The notes beneath the pieces were generated by a model that had not been told where the DNA came from, did no database searches, and worked only from the letters and a program-made list of their open reading frames with translations. The position numbers were made by a program, and so were the translations under genes. Positions 36,404-46,234 of a stretch of DNA of 64,000 nt are shown here, piece after piece. The DNA comes from Delphinus delphis. Lineage: Eukaryota; Chordata; Mammalia; Artiodactyla; Delphinidae. The stretch lies in assembly GCF_949987515.2 (NCBI RefSeq), contig NC_082687.1:24102148-24166147 (forward strand). Reading direction: 5' to 3'. Numbering within the stretch: the first letter of the stretch is position 1; every line of letters starts with the position of its first letter.

Positions 36404-36560
36404 AATAATGGAGGAGGCAAGAGTGTTAAAGTGTTACCAGTTCCTGAGAACTGGTAAGACAACACTACAATTTGGCGGAAGGAGATAATCGGAGGTGGGA
36501 AAAGAAACCCATAAAGAGAGATCACCATATCTAGTAGAGTGAAAGACTAGTAAATAGTTC

Positions 36561-37478
36561 TCTCAAGACTGATAGGATCGTGTCACAACCAAAGGAACAG
36601 ATTCAAAGGAAATCCAAACATAGAAGAATTCTATACATAATTTCTGGAATTGCCAGCTTTTCGAAAATGGTATTTCAACTCTATATGTACCATTTCACTG
36701 TGAACATTGATGTGCTAGAAATATAGCTTAATAGGTAGTTTTTTCTGTATCGTTAAACTCGAATTGCCTGTAAAGAAGAAAGTGTACCAAAACTACTAAA
36801 AAGTTTCATAGAAAATCTAATTCAAATAAAGTTCTGATCATAACAGTGTAATTAGGCCTAGAGCTATTCCTCTGCCATTAACAGGTAGAAAACTGGAAAG
36901 AATGTATGGAACAATTGTTCACAGACATTGAGATGACGGGATATGTAGAACTGTAATCCTGGAGAGACAGGAAACTAAAAGGTAAGCCCTATGCTAGCCC
37001 TGCCCCCCTGCCTAGAGGGATGTTCTTATCATGGTGTGAAGAGAGATCGCAAACAGAGCACAGGTGTATTACTGACTTGAGGAGACAGAGAAGTTCAGAG
37101 AGCCTGAGGCAACTGGAATTCGAGAAGCAGAGAATTGGAAGGGAGGGAGAAACCAGTGGAAGAGCTTAAGAACACTCCTTAGGCGTCTGCTTAAGCCTTT
37201 GGCTGAATATGAAGCCATACATACATAGTGTGAAACTCAGTGGGTCTGAGCAAAGAAAGTGCAAGGGATTTGTAAGCTGAATAATTCCCAGACTGGGAGA
37301 CAGTCACGTACAAATATCCACGGTGGAGAGATTTCTTTAACGCTTGAGAAATTCAGTAGAGATTTCAGAAATGTCATGACTAAGTAGAAAGCCTAAACTA
37401 GCACTAGAGTAGCCCTCATTAAGCTTAATAACTGGCCTTGAAAAGATCGAGATGATCTGCAAGTAACTAAACTGCTTG

Positions 37479-37480
<2 letters not shown>
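36561..37480. other. Unassigned
   Basis: No gene or repeat recognised between the L2 remnant and the (TG)n tract. Confidence 0.45.

Positions 37481-37530
<50 letters not shown>
37481..37530. repeat. (TG)n microsatellite
   Basis: About 21 TG units then 'tatgtgta'. Alternating purine-pyrimidine, able to form Z-DNA. Confidence 0.95.
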
Positions 37531-37531
<1 letters not shown>

Positions 37532-37864
37532 TTAATGGGATTGAACTAAAAAGAGAAAACAGGCATAAGCCTAAAGAATTATTATCTAACTGGAAGTAGA
37601 AACAGTTCCTTTTACCTTTACTATTAATTTTATATTAGACTTATTTTTGATGCAGTGTCTTATGGCTGGCAACTTATAAAGAAGGGACATAAAAATAGTT
37701 AAATAATTAATAATTAATGCACATATCCAAGGAAAGTAAAATTAGAAAAGTAATTTTCTTTAGAACAGTTTGTGACATTGTGGATTAATTTATATGAGCC
37801 TTATTTGGAATGACTCCTTTCAGAAGCTGAAAATTCCAGATGTTCACATTGCAACCTCCAACGC

Positions 37865-38725
37865 TTAGCTCATTCATTTATTCATTCAGCAAACATGTAT
37901 TCATTACCTACCATGTGCTAGGCCCTGTACTAGACTGAGGTTACAAGGATGGAGAAGACAAAGACCCCACTGCAGCATTTCTAAACACTGGTTTTGAGAG
38001 ATTATCAGTGGGGTGAATCGCACTTTTGTTAGTAAAGCACTGAAGCATATAAATTATATTATTTTAAGGAGCTCCCTGTTAGAAACATATACCGTTTTAG
38101 GTAGGACAGAATAAGGTGAAGTAACAGCCCTTGGACATAATTCTAGATGTGCCCATAAAATGTCACACATATGAATGTGTCTGTCATGTATTTAGCCCCA
38201 GAAATAAAACGAAGAGCTCGTGTGGGAGAGGAAGATGCATATGTGAATAAACTGTTATGGACAGAATAACAGAGTACAGAAGCATCCAGGTGAGAAAGCC
38301 ATAGCAAAGGCTTTGTACGGAAGATCATTCTTGATGTAGGAGGCAAATGGGTGTTTGCTCTCTGGACATCAGTGAAGAAGAGGGTGTTTGGCACAGATGT
38401 GAATATGGGACGGGGTAATGGAGCAGGGGAAGGAGACACAGTGGCAGCATGATCAGAGAGACTGACTGAAGCTGGATCAGAGCATTCCCATGCCATGCCA
38501 TACTGAATTTGGACTTATTTTTGTAAATGATAGGAAAATTACCGAACCATTCTGAGCAGGCAAATACTGGTGAGAATTAGAGAGAATTACATTTTGCAAA
38601 GGTTTCTCTGGAGGTGTTTTGCACAGTGAATGAAGGCATGGAGACAAGTAAGGCCCAGCTTAAAAAAAAAAACAACAGTACTGTAATAAAACTGTTAAGA
38701 GACAGCAAGGACCTAAGGCCATCTC
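37865..38725 (-). repeat. L2 LINE fragment, antisense
   Basis: The plus strand opens with 'attcatttattcattcagca', 'ctaccatgtgctaggccctg' and 'ttacaaggatggagaag', the reverse complement of the L2 3' terminus. It later shows 'accattctgagcaggcaaat' and 'tttctctggaggtg', further into the L2 UTR. The 117-codon minus-strand frame at 38143-38496 lies inside it and is not a gene. Confidence 0.65.
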
Positions 38726-38754
38726 AGTGGTAGAGAAGGAGGGGACTGACTATC

Positions 38755-39043
38755 TGTTGATCATTAAGACATAGAACAGACTTGTGATTGCCAAGGGGTA
38801 GAGGGGTGGGTGAGGGTGAAGTGGGAGTCTGGAGTTAGTAGATGCAAACTATTACATTTAGAATGGATGGACAAGGTCCTACTGTATAGGACAGGGAACT
38901 ATATCCAATGTCCTGGGATAAACCATAATGGAAAATAATATTAAAAAAATGTATATATATATATGTATAACTGAGTCACTTTTCTGTACAGCAGAAATTA
39001 ACACCACACTGTAAATCAACTATACTTCAATTAAAAAAAGGAA
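38755..39043 (+). mobile_element. L1 3' untranslated end, sense
   Basis: Reads 'aagacatagaacagacttgt', a G-rich 'ggggtagaggggtgggtgag' patch, 'aaggtcctactgtatagga', 'ataaccatt'-like text, and ends 'aaatcaactatacttcaatt' plus A-tail. It is the sense version of the tails at 4.5, 19.5 and 39.8 kb. Confidence 0.85.
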
Positions 39044-39484
39044 AAAACAGACTTGGTCCTGTTGGAATGTGACTGGTGACAGAAGAGCAGCTGGCCGGGG
39101 TGACTCAGCTTTTGGACCTGGGGCATTTAATTGGGTGAAGAGTGGTCTCGTTAAGCACAATATGCAATAGGCCAACACGTTTCTAGTGATTTCAGAAACC
39201 AGTGAGGCTAGCAGACAGTGATACTTGCTTATCATTGAAGTAGAACACGGAAGAGGTAGTTCTCTGGGATATCCAAGAAGAGTGTTTCACAGGTATCTTG
39301 CATCCTTGGTTCTAGCTACTGGCTGAGCAAGTGTCTCATAGACACATACATTAATGCTGAGGGACCAGCTCAGATCCTGGGCTAACAATCTTCTTTCTCC
39401 TGTGGCTGAAAAAATATTGATACTGTGAACCAGAATTCAGTGGATAGTCTACCCAAGGTACTCAAAAAGTTATTTTAAGTTCTT

Positions 39485-39565
39485 ATTATTCTGGGACTAC
39501 CTACCACGTGTTCTTAAGCAAGTCTCTGAACCTCACTTTTCCGTGAGAATGCTGAACTAGATGGT
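39485..39565 (+). repeat. MIR SINE fragment
   Basis: 'gggactacctaccacgtgt', 'tcttaagcaagtctctgaac' and 'ctcacttttccgtgagaatg' follow the MIR core order. Short and diverged. Confidence 0.6.
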
Positions 39566-39772
39566 TCCTGCATTCCCTGTCTGGCTCTTTTAAAAAAATT
39601 TGTACTGTGTTGGGCAACAAAAAGAGACCTCATTATTGAATAAGTGCTAGAAGAGTGAGTGGGTGTGCCTATGTGAATAAAGTGGGTACTCCATTTCTTC
39701 CAAAACGTGATAGGGGGTTTTGTCAGTTGAAGGCTGCCTTTTTATGGCTATCACATCCATTCTCCCAGCAAT

Positions 39773-40459
39773 TTTTTTAAATTTTATTTTTTATTGAAGA
39801 ATAGCTTATTTACATTGTTGTGTTAGTTTCTGGTGTACAGCAAAGTGATATATATATATATATATATAATATATATATATAATATATGTGTGTGTATATA
39901 TATATATTCTTTTTCAGTTTCTTTTCCATTATAGTTATTACAAGATATTGAATATAGTTCCCTGTGCTCTACAGTAGGTCCTTGTTGTTTATTTTATATA
40001 TAGTGGTGTGTATCTTTTTTTTTTTTTTTTTGCAGTACACGGGCTTCTCACTGCTGTGGCCTCTCCCGTTGCGGAGCACAGGCTCCGGACGCGCAGGCTC
40101 AGCGGCCATGGCTCACGGGCGCAGCCGCTCTGCGGCATGTGGGATCTTCCCGGACCGGGGCACGAACCCGCGTCCCCTGCATCGGCAGGCGGACTCTCAA
40201 CCACTGCGCCACCAGGGAAGCCCAGTGGTGTGTATCTTTAATCGCAAGCTCCTAATTTATCTCTCCTCATCCCTCTTTCCCCTTTGGTAACCATAAGTTT
40301 GTCTCTATGTCTGTGAGTCTATTTCTGTTTTGTAAACAAGTTCATTTGTATAGTTTTTTTAGATTCCACATACAAGCAATATCATATGATATTTGTCTTT
40401 CTCTGTCTGACTTACTTCACTTAGTGTGATACTCTCTAGCTGCGTCCATGTTGCTGCAT
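39773..40459 (-). mobile_element. 5'-truncated L1 3' end, antisense, carrying a SINE
   Basis: Runs from T-rich sequence with 'attgaagaatagcttattta' through an internal (AT)n patch at about 39850-39907 and 'tagttccctgtgctctacag', to 'cttagtgtgatactctctag' and 'gtccatgttgctgc'. This is the L1 3'-UTR and the last part of ORF2 in reverse. A CHR-2 SINE interrupts it at 40018-40223. Possible short duplications around 39765 and 40463 are imperfect. Confidence 0.8.
40018..40223 (-). mobile_element. CHR-2-type SINE nested in L1, antisense
   Basis: Complete CHR-2 with poly-T tail, bounded by a perfect 16-bp duplication 'agtggtgtgtatcttt' (40002-40017 and 40224-40239) that is itself L1 sequence. This fixes the order: L1 first, SINE later. 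Confidence 0.97.
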
Positions 40460-42117
40460 CATCCAGCATTTTAACCCAAGGATAGTTTTTACTTTGGGGA
40501 ACTGTTACCTCCAGAGTGCCAAACATCATATTTACCGATAAGATAGTCCAAAAGCAGAAATCAAAGAGTCAAGGGTACCTATTTACTACTCATTCGTTCC
40601 ATAAAATAAAAATAAAACATCTTTTCCTTTCCTAAATCTAATTTGGGGCTTGCCCAAAAGCTCAGAATCAATCTACCCTTTCTTATGAAAAGGACCAGGC
40701 AAAACCCTGAAGAGAGTTTGAACATTTGGCAATGTTGTTCTGGACTTTTTTAAGGTTATCTTCACAGAAGCAATGTGGGTTAAGGGAAAATAGTGTGTGA
40801 TTTCTTTTTTTTTTTTTTAAATGTTAACACTCAAGGGAATGACTTTGGCATTGCTGCCTCTAGGACCATCAAGATATCATTTCCCTTCTCCTGTTCATAC
40901 AGTTGTATATACAAGAAAACCAGGGCTTCATTTATGGTTTTGCTGCTTCTCCCCTTGGGACTTGCCAGTGTTCTCAATTTAAAGCTAAGGCGTAAGTACA
41001 ATGGACTGACTTTGGCTTAACTATAAAGTCACATATTTGCAAATATATAAGAAAAATGTTGAACTGGTTCTGACAGCCCACAAACTATTCAGTTTCAGTT
41101 GATAGCTCTACTTTATTCAAATCCATTGCATGTTTTAAATTCTTAATATGCATGTTTGTGAATGGGAATTGAAGAATTTGTGGCAACCTTAAACATATGG
41201 GAATTCTGTATAACTCTGAATTAGCCTTTTTTGATGTTCTAAGTCTTACTTGGTGTTATTTTCACGCGGATAAGTTAGGTCTGCTGTTGGTATAAACTCC
41301 TGAATGCTGAATTTAGCGGTGGGTCTGTAAGTAACAAAATTCCAACTCACTTTCATTCTCCACTGATGGTCTATCTGCAAGGTGGTTAGGGACCATATTT
41401 CTGTAGGGTTTTGGCTTTCCAAATATGTTGGCAGTTCTTGGCCTCCACTCAGATTCTGGCTGGTATGGAATTTGTTTTTCTTTGAAGGTTACTCCAAGGC
41501 TTGAGTAGAATGATTTGTATCTGGGTCTGTTTCGCTTCTCAGGTGGTATCATACTCCCTTGCAGAGACTTTGCCAGGAATAACCTCTGCTGGAAGGAAAG
41601 GAGCAGGGAGGCAGGGAAAGAGGGAGAAGGGGGGAAACAGAGCCTATCAGACTGCTTTTGTATTTCAAATTTTGGAAAAGAAAGCAGGACCTACTGTGGA
41701 ATTCACTTAAATAAATATTCCATTGCCTAGATAATCATACTCAAGTGTTTTGGTACAAGATGAGAAAGATATAGCTTAATGTTATTCATAGATGGCTACA
41801 AGTGCAATTATTAGCTCACAATGTGATCTGCTGCATAAAGCGAAGGCTATATTAGGCTGCACTGATGGAAACACAGTGCCTGAATCACAGAGTGCAGTGG
41901 TCCATCTGGATGCGACTGCTTTCACACTGCTTTGAGGGACTGCATTGAATCCAGCTACCACAATCGAAAGAGGATCACGACAAATTAGAACATATCTGAA
42001 AATGGCCACCGAGTAGCCCTAGCACAGAAGGCATGACTTTTGAGAAAGGGTGAGAGAAAGTCAACATATTTATCTCAGACCCAAGAAGGACTCGATGGCA
42101 TTTCTGAAAGTGTTTTT
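40460..42117. other. Unassigned
   Basis: No gene or named repeat recognised. Frames at 41313-41552 and 41501-41730 are short and overlap in different strands and frames. Confidence 0.5.
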
Positions 42118-42255
42118 GATTGATACCTGAGTCAGAATCACTTCAGGTGCTCTTTTAAAACTTGGATTTCTTGGCTCTGCCTGTGAATATTGTGGGCCAG
42201 TTGGGGGTGGGCAGATATACTTCTGAAAGAAGTTTCCAGATAATGTTTTTGCACC
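42118..42255 (+). repeat. MER5A-like hAT MITE fragment
   Basis: 'gagtcagaatcacttcaggt', 'gctcttttaaaacttggatt' and 'aagtttccagataatg' follow the order of the MER5A-type hAT-Charlie element. Diverged. Family name from memory. Confidence 0.5.
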
Positions 42256-43161
42256 CAAGCATTTGCAAGCTATTGGAATAGAGAAGCTGAGAGCATTCTT
42301 CCAGGGACTGATGGGCTATCATACTGTAGACCCAGTGGGTAAGGCATGTGCTTAGGTCCAAGTATGGAGCTAAAGCCACACGGAGACAGATTTCAGTACA
42401 ATTAACCCCTTGAAATCATGAACACTTTTTCATCAGAAACGGTTTTACTTTCTTCTGTATACCCTCATTTCTTAACAAAGTGAATTAACTTCATGGATGC
42501 TAATTAAATATTGTGGAATGGATGGATGGGGTAACTCTTTGATTAGGGTGACCGTATATTCGGGTTCCATAGGGCTGTTCTTGGTTTACACCTGGTAGGC
42601 CACTGTCCTTTCCAGTTTAGCATTTGTCCTGAATTTCTCATTTTTAAGCAAAATATTATTATTATTACTAGTGGCATTGAAATAAGACAGGATAGATTTA
42701 GCTTGTGTCCACTTTGTACTTCCAGCTTCTGCCATGGTCTCCACCACTGCTTGTGGGGTGAATGTAAGAGAACAGAGCCGTCACTTTTCACATTTGGTGA
42801 AATCTGAAAGGTGACCAACAGTGACGCCCTCTCTTTTCCCTGTCCTTTCCAGCTGTAACATAATTAACACTTCCCTTTATAGAACAGTGGGCAGAAAGCT
42901 CACTGATAAAATGAGTACCTTGGGACCCAAACAGCTGAGGGCAGCTAATGTGATCCAGCCTTAGATGTTAAAGAGGTAAGCAGTGGATGCCGCTCTCCTT
43001 GCACCTGCTTGGTGTACCAACCGGCTATGCCTTTACCCATGCATGGCTGGCAAGGGACACAAAGCTGCCAGGCCATCAGTTAGCAAGGCCAGAGGACAGT
43101 GTGGAAAATTATAAGCTAGGTGTGCATAGGTATGTGCAGGAAACAAAAGTCGAGCCATTCT
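42256..43161. other. Unassigned
   Basis: The start near 42543 ('agggtgaccgtatattcggg') hints at an old DNA-transposon end, but I cannot confirm it. Nothing else recognised. Confidence 0.4.
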
Positions 43162-43353
43162 GGGCTTCCCTGGTGGCGCAGTGGTTGAGAGTCCGCCTGC
43201 TGATGCAGGGGACGCGGGTTCGTGCCCCGGTCCGGGAAGATCCCACATGCCGCAGAATGGCTGGGTCTGTGAGCCACGGCCGCTGAGCCTGCACATCCGG
43301 AGCCTGTGCTCCGTAACGGGAGAGAGGACACAACAGTGAGAGGCCCGCGTACC

Positions 43354-43385
<32 letters not shown>
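43162..43385 (+). mobile_element. CHR-2-type SINE with long poly-A tail
   Basis: Starts 'gggcttccctggtggcgca', has the complete CHR-2 body and about 30 uninterrupted A residues at 43356-43385. A long, pure A-tail usually means recent insertion. No clean target duplication is visible. Confidence 0.95.
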
Positions 43386-43388
<3 letters not shown>

Positions 43389-44329
43389 GTGGTAAAGCCT
43401 GTTGAATAAAAGAAATTCATTTGACATGGTACATGAAACTTTTCTCTTTGCTGCCATCAACAACCCAGTATTAGAAACATCAAGCCTCTAAAGAAGTACT
43501 TTGTAAATTACCTAAATATCCTTAATAGCAGGGGACTTATTATAAGGAATGCCTCTCAATTTTCGTTACAGCCTTTTCAATCAATTAAAATCATTAATCG
43601 AAGTATTCAACAAATGAAAGTTTTAGAAAAGCTTGTGAAGCTTTAAGGAAATTGCAATAATTGAACAAAGCTTGCAAACCAGAAGATGTTGAAATTCATC
43701 CCGATAGAAGCAAAGGAGCAACAGAACAAGTTAGCCAAGATTTCCTTTTGAAATATCTCATATTGTGAGAAGAATCATTTGACCAAGCCCCTCCTTGCAT
43801 TGGAAAAATTTCTATTCTAAATGAGGAGAGAATAAAATTGAGAAAGCTTACTATTTTGCAGCATCTAAATTTGGTGAAACATTTAAAAGAATCATAAGTA
43901 GAACTTAGATATATGAAAGAAAAATACCGTGAATGGAGGCAAAAACATAGCACCTGTGAAAATATTTACACATTTCAGTACAGAAAAAAATTGGAATTGA
44001 GAATTTCCTTTGGTAGAATTTGCTCTGAGCTTACCAGGCAATTCAGCATGTACGTGTATTTATTTCCCAATTATAAAAATCATGGTATACAGAGAAGAGT
44101 CAATAGATAACGTCAATAATTTCAAATGCATTCACACTAAAATGTAACTTTGAGGGAGACTGAAGACAATTTTGTTTTTAAAGTTTTAAATATTAAGACC
44201 AATGTTGAAAATAAAATGAAAATAATATTTGGAAAATAATGCTCCTCAGAAAGTTTCCAGTGACACATTTTTAGAGATAGATACAGCTAGGAAACTAATG
44301 CAGGAATGCATACAAAAAAGAATTATTTG
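43386..44329. other. Unassigned AT-rich sequence
   Basis: No gene or repeat recognised. Confidence 0.5.
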
Positions 44330-44351
44330 GACTATGTGACTTTTTAAAAAT

Positions 44352-44698
44352 TAATTTATTTTATTTATTTATTTTTGGCTGTGTTGGGTCTTGTTAGCTG
44401 TGCATGGGCTTTCTCTAGTTGTGGCAAGTGGAGGCTACTCTTCGCTGTGGTGCATGGGGTTCTCATTGCGGTGGCCTCTCTCATTGCGGAGCATGGGCTC
44501 TAGGCGTGCAGGCTTCAGAAGTTGTGGCACACGGGCTTAGTAATTGTGGCTCACAGGCTCTAAAGAGCAGGCTCAGTAGTTGTGGCTCACGGGCTTAGTT
44601 GCTCCGTGGCATGTGGGATCTTCCCGGACCAGGGCTCAAACTCATGAACCCTGCATTGGCAGGCAGATTCTTAACCACTGCACCACCAGGGAAGCCCA
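44352..44698 (-). mobile_element. CHR-1-type (long) SINE, antisense
   Basis: About 345 bp, reverse complement of the 18246-18557 type, with repeated 'gttgtggc' units and 'ccaccagggaagccc' at its right edge. Flanked by duplications of about 20 bp with small differences (44330-44351 and 44699-44719, 'gactatgtga...tttttaaaaat'). More diverged than the CHR-2 copies. Confidence 0.93.
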
Positions 44699-45212
44699 GA
44701 CTATGTGATTTTTAAAAATAATAATATAATGGCACATTTTAAATAGTGCTTTAATTTACTTCGATGTCTTGGTTTTTGTTTTTAAGCAAAATATTTTTTC
44801 CAAATAGTTTTTGAATACGACTATTTTTAGGATTCCCCAATTTACTAAGACCAATTTGTCAATCAATAAACATTTCAAAAATTATATAATTTAGTTAGTT
44901 TTAGTGCCTCTCTCCTTATACTTTCAAATGTGTCACAGTTTTGCTGAAGAATCATGTGGTCATCCTATTTTTAGTGGTTAATGAGAGTGGGATTAGGCTG
45001 AAACAGAAAGCAGTGGGCACCTTGTCCCAAGAAATTGTAAGGAACAGGATACGATGATCTGGATGAGGGACGACGCATCTGAATCAGGAGAGAAGCTGGT
45101 CTAGATCACTGGATTTCAATCTTCCATATCCTGCCTGTACAATAGTTTCATTTTTGAGGATATTTGTGCAGGTGAGAAAACCAAAATTAGCTTTCAAAAA
45201 TTTTTACTCATC

Positions 45213-45305
45213 AAGTAAGAAAATGGAAGGAAAGAAGGAAGACAGAGAAGGAAGGAAGGAAAAGAGAGGGAGAGAGTGAGAAGGTAAAGAGGAAGGACGA
45301 GAGGA
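45213..45305. repeat. Purine-rich (GGAA)n tract
   Basis: About 90 bp almost entirely A and G, with GGAA and GAGA units. Low complexity. Tandem GGAA motifs can act as ETS-type binding arrays. Confidence 0.8.
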
Positions 45306-45784
45306 TCTAAACACCAAGATGGCCACTTCCTGTTGCCCATCATGCCGAAGTGTTTCCGTCTTCTTAAATCAGGCCTAGTTTTCATGAGTGAGCTCCTTTA
45401 CAGCTTGTCTGTTTTTATGTAATGACCCTTATGCCAGGAAATGGGCAGGGGCCCAAGCACAATAACCTCTAGAACATAGTCAAGACATATACCGGTGGGT
45501 AGGGAGAAAGGCAGAATGGGAGAGGCACTCGTGGTCCAGGTCACTGTGGCCAAATCAGCAGGGATGGGTACTCTGTGGACAGGCACCACCAGCTTTAGTT
45601 AGTATCCCACAGGCTCCATGGAGTGAAGGAGAGACTTTCTTGGTAGTTGTTAGGAAAACTGCAGACCAAACTAACTCTGCATCTCACCAGTAACATGCGC
45701 ACTGCTGGATGAAGATCCCTGACCTGCAGAGACCTCTTCCAACTCTGCAATGCTGCCATAGCTACTACAGTGTGAGAGTTAAGA

Positions 45785-46035
45785 GTGGAGTATGTGAAGC
45801 CAGACAGACTTTGAACCCAAGCATGGCCCCTCGCCTTATAGCCTAGGTGATCCTGAGTAATTTCCTGAACATGGCTAGGCCCACATCTTCATTTGTAAAG
45901 TGGAGCTATTTCTTACTTCATTATGCTTGGGGAAGGATTAAATAAAATAATGTACGACTGATGCTTACTGTCTGATAATACTGAGTGAACACACAGTAAA
46001 TTGCAGCTATTAGGATGTATTATTAACATTATTAC
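45785..46035 (+). repeat. MIR SINE, nearly full length
   Basis: Shows 'gaacccaagcatggcccc', 'tagcctaggtgatcctgag', 'taatttcctgaacatggcta', 'tcatttgtaaagtggagcta', 'aggattaaataaaataatg' and a 3' end with 'acacagtaaattgcagctat'. Consistent with MIR from 5' region to tail. Confidence 0.75.
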
Positions 46036-46114
46036 TGTTATTAACTTGATTATTACTATTATTAATGTGACGAGGTGGCATTCTGGTTTTCCCCTCTTCC
46101 GGTTAGAAATTCAA

Positions 46115-46234
46115 TACTACATTTATGGCTTCCTTCATTGACTCAACTAATTTTTATTAAATTCCTACCATTTGCAGGGGTCTGAGATGATTGGGATGGA
46201 AACGTGAGTAAGACACATGGCAAGAGCTCATGTC
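46115..46234 (-). repeat. L2 3' end split by L1 insertion (left part)
   Basis: 'ttccttcattgactcaacta', 'atttttattaaattcctacc' and 'tttgcaggggtctgagatga' are the antisense L2 terminus. It resumes after the L1 at 48354 ('agggtggggaaactaga'). Confidence 0.6.

Larger units (their letters stand above)
34255..36560 (-). mobile_element. L2 LINE, about 2.3 kb span, antisense, interrupted
   Basis: An ancient L2 read on the minus strand. From left: 3'-UTR ('agagcttacagccattaaaca' order), a 'tttttgagcagggccatgac' block, and the reverse-transcriptase region. There the minus strand reads 'DTTLSW' (about 36020-36050 in the broken frame), matching the L2 'LGFQDTTLSWF' segment, and the plus strand reads 'ccaggagagtgtggtgtc'. 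It is split by an LTR (34475-35029), an antisense SINE (35551-35670) and a SINE pair (35997-36403). No frame survives. Edges are approximate. Confidence 0.8.

Noticed and set aside
38143..38496. 117-codon minus-strand frame
   Set aside because: Lies wholly inside an antisense L2 fragment, with no independent coding signal.
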